Shown here piece by piece: positions 4,817-6,231 of a stretch of 6,231 nt of DNA. Numbering within the stretch: the stretch's first letter is position 1; each line of letters begins with the position of its first letter. The position numbers and the translations under genes are program-made. Location of the stretch: contig MVCS01000094.1 of NCBI GenBank assembly GCA_002049885.1, positions 1 through 6,231 of the forward strand, in the 5' to 3' direction. Below the pieces are notes generated by a model. It did no database searches, was not told where the DNA came from, and saw nothing but the letters and a program-made list of their open reading frames with translations. This stretch comes from Planctomycetales bacterium 4484_123 (GTDB lineage: Bacteria > Planctomycetota > Phycisphaerae > SM23-33).

Positions 4817-5479
4817 GTGCAGCGGGCGAGCCAAACCGCATTGACCATCCCGGAACTGGTCCTGGCAATGAGCATCACGGCCATGATCGGCCTGGCCGTC
4901 GGCGGCCTGGCCGCCGGCCTGTCCTATGCCCACAGCCATACTGACTCGCTGGCCGATGCGGTGCAGTCCGGGCGGGCGGCGATGATGAGCATGGAGGCCA
5001 CGCTGCGGAGGTCCAAGCTCGTGACGGCGACGGGGGCCGGCGCCCTGGTGGCCTGGATGGGCGATACCAATTCCGACAAGTCCATCAACCTCGACGAACT
5101 GGTGCTGCTGGAGTATCAGCAAGGCGCCGGCACGGTGGAGCAGTGGCAGGTGGTCTTCCCCGACAGCATGGGGACCGTGTTGAGACGATTGCTGAACCGC
5201 AGGCTCTCGCTGTCGGCCGTGAGCGACCCGGCCACCGTTCGCCGGCTCATGAGCAGGCCCATATACAGCAGGTATCTCTCGCAGGTGGTCATCGCCACCG
5301 ACGTGCAGCGCTTCGAGGTGGGCACGAACCGCGCGCCGCCGCTGTGCCGATTGGTGCTGTTGAGGCTGTCGGTGGGCCAGGGCGCCGAGAGTATCTCGCT
5401 GAGCAACGCGGTGCGCCTGCGGGCGGACCTGACGGGCAGCGTGCGCAAGGTCAAGGGATCCTACGTACTGGACTTGTAA
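4817..5479 (+). CDS. PilW/GspJ-like minor prepilin with an EF-hand-like calcium loop
   Basis: GTG 4817 is the preferred start because GAGGAGG at 4802-4808 lies eight bases before it. An in-frame ATG at 4793 would overlap the preceding gene's end and add eight residues without a ribosome site. The 220-residue product has A8|L9 as the probable cleavage site and mature LTIPELVLAMSITAMIG with glutamate E13 at +5, the GspJ/PilW style. Residues 83-94 read DTNSDKSINLDE, matching the 12-residue EF-hand calcium loop at positions 1, 3, 5, 8 and 12 (D, N, D, I, E), followed by a hydrophobic LVLLEY helix. The rest is beta-rich with basic patches (VLRRLLNRRL, 121-130) and one cysteine (C177). It is the J-position member of the cassette. 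Calcium binding is inferred from the motif alone. Confidence 0.88.
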   Translation: MQRASQTALTIPELVLAMSITAMIGLAVGGLAAGLSYAHSHTDSLADAVQSGRAAMMSMEATLRRSKLVTATGAGALVAWMGDTNSDKSINLDELVLLEYQQGAGTVEQWQVVFPDSMGTVLRRLLNRRLSLSAVSDPATVRRLMSRPIYSRYLSQVVIATDVQRFEVGTNRAPPLCRLVLLRLSVGQGAESISLSNAVRLRADLTGSVRKVKGSYVLDL

Positions 5480-5507
5480 CCACAGAGGCACCGGGAGGGT
5501 TTTCGTC

Positions 5508-6231
5508 ATGCGAGCGACCGGGACGGCCCGGAGGGGATTCGCGCTGCTGCTGGTCATGATCCTGGTAGCGGTGGGGGTGGTGCTGGGGGTTTCCTATCTC
5601 TCGGTGGCGTCGTTGAAGGTCCGGGTCTCGGAGAATTTCCAGTCGCTGCAGCGTGCCCGTTACCTGGCCGAGTCCGGCCTGGAGCACGCCAAGTACCTGC
5701 TGCGCTACAGCCCCGAGAGGTTGGACGGAACGCCCGGCAATCCGTTGGGCCCCTACTACGTGGACAACTCGGCCGACCGCTACTACATCAGCGCCACCCC
5801 TGACGGTTCCGTGCCGGGCAAGTACACGCTCACCGCCACGGCGGTGGTCGGCGGCGTGCAGCGCAGCTCCTCGGTGACGGTGCAGCGCAGCCCCGGCGCC
5901 CAGATCGAGATCGAGCAGGGCGTGCTGGTGGGAGGCGGGTTCGTCTGGTTGCCCTGGAGCCTGACCCTGAAGGGCGATTTCCACGCCAACGGGTTCCTGC
6001 TGAACATGGCCCGCATCGAGGGTGACGCCAGCGCCACCACCGGTTTGTGGGACCCCTGGCATCGCATCAGCGGCGATACCGAGGGGCGGGCGGAGACCGT
6101 CGAGACGCCCCGGCTGAAGGTCACTCAGTACACCAAGTACGAACTGAACGGGGTCAAGTGCAAGGCCACCAAGTTCAAAGGCACTCACCTGACCCGCAAC
6201 GACCCGCTCGCCGACGGCGGGGCCATTACTT
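5508..6231 (+). CDS. PilX/GspK-like minor prepilin, N-terminal part (3' end outside window)
   Basis: The frame is open from ATG 5508 to the window edge (241 residues seen). GGGAGG at 5493-5498 is a good ribosome site nine bases upstream, and the gene starts 28 bases after the previous stop. The leader MRATGTARRG|F is followed by ALLLVMILVAVGVVLGVSYLS (12-32), with cleavage after G10. Mature position +5 is leucine (L15), not glutamate, which is characteristic of GspK and PilX relatives that cap the pseudopilus tip. After it comes RARYLAESGLEHAKYLL (49-65), the ...AESGLE... helix common to this family. The visible globular part is beta-rich (QRSSSVTVQRS, 118-128; GVLVGGGFVWLPWSLTLKGD, 138-157), a right-handed repeat-like stretch also seen in planctomycete PilX-type proteins. 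It is longer than typical PilX, which favours a GspK-like or family-specific large tip subunit. Confidence 0.85.
   Translation, partial: MRATGTARRGFALLLVMILVAVGVVLGVSYLSVASLKVRVSENFQSLQRARYLAESGLEHAKYLLRYSPERLDGTPGNPLGPYYVDNSADRYYISATPDGSVPGKYTLTATAVVGGVQRSSSVTVQRSPGAQIEIEQGVLVGGGFVWLPWSLTLKGDFHANGFLLNMARIEGDASATTGLWDPWHRISGDTEGRAETVETPRLKVTQYTKYELNGVKCKATKFKGTHLTRNDPLADGGAIT

Noticed and set aside
1..6231. CRISPR array, tRNA, rRNA or insertion sequence
   Set aside because: No regularly spaced repeats, cloverleaf, rRNA motif, transposase or terminal inverted repeats were seen on either strand.

Overview
This is a GC-rich stretch in which every recognisable gene lies on the + strand. The late genes are prepilin-like proteins of a type common in Planctomycetota, particularly Phycisphaerae-like genomes, and the permease fragment at the left edge has a similar flavour. 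That assignment is an inference from protein style, not from a marker gene.

Layout. Bases 2-511 hold the C-terminal part of a multi-span membrane protein, most like an ABC-2 type permease. It is followed by two cofactor genes: nadC (580-1482, NAD synthesis) and a bifunctional-type birA (1520-2491, biotin-protein ligase with an N-terminal helix-turn-helix). Both have complete catalytic motifs, with one BirA substitution to check, and both start without a clear Shine-Dalgarno sequence. A 626-base gene-free leader follows (2492-3117). It holds a possible promoter, a strong hairpin (2612-2644), a very good match to a cyclic-di-GMP-I (GEMM-I) riboswitch aptamer (2648-2739), and further hairpins with two mutually exclusive pairings (2771-2810).

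Downstream are five consecutive class III (prepilin-type) signal proteins: a GspG-like pilin (3118-3582), a second GspG-like pilin (3804-4310), a PilV/GspI-like protein (4312-4803), a PilW/GspJ-like protein with an EF-hand-like calcium loop (4817-5479), and a PilX/GspK-like protein that runs off the right edge (5508 onward). The order matches the G-H-I-J-K pseudopilin order of type II secretion operons, with a G-like paralogue in the H position. A 221-base gap after the first pilin contains a perfect 16-bp hairpin and a related second hairpin whose arms can swap partners.

Working model (inference): the second messenger c-di-GMP, sensed by the leader RNA, controls transcription of a pilus or pseudopilus cassette, and the intercistronic hairpins set the first pilin's output apart from the minor pilins. 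No assembly ATPase, platform protein, secretin or prepilin peptidase is in the window, so type IV pilus and type II secretion cannot be told apart here.
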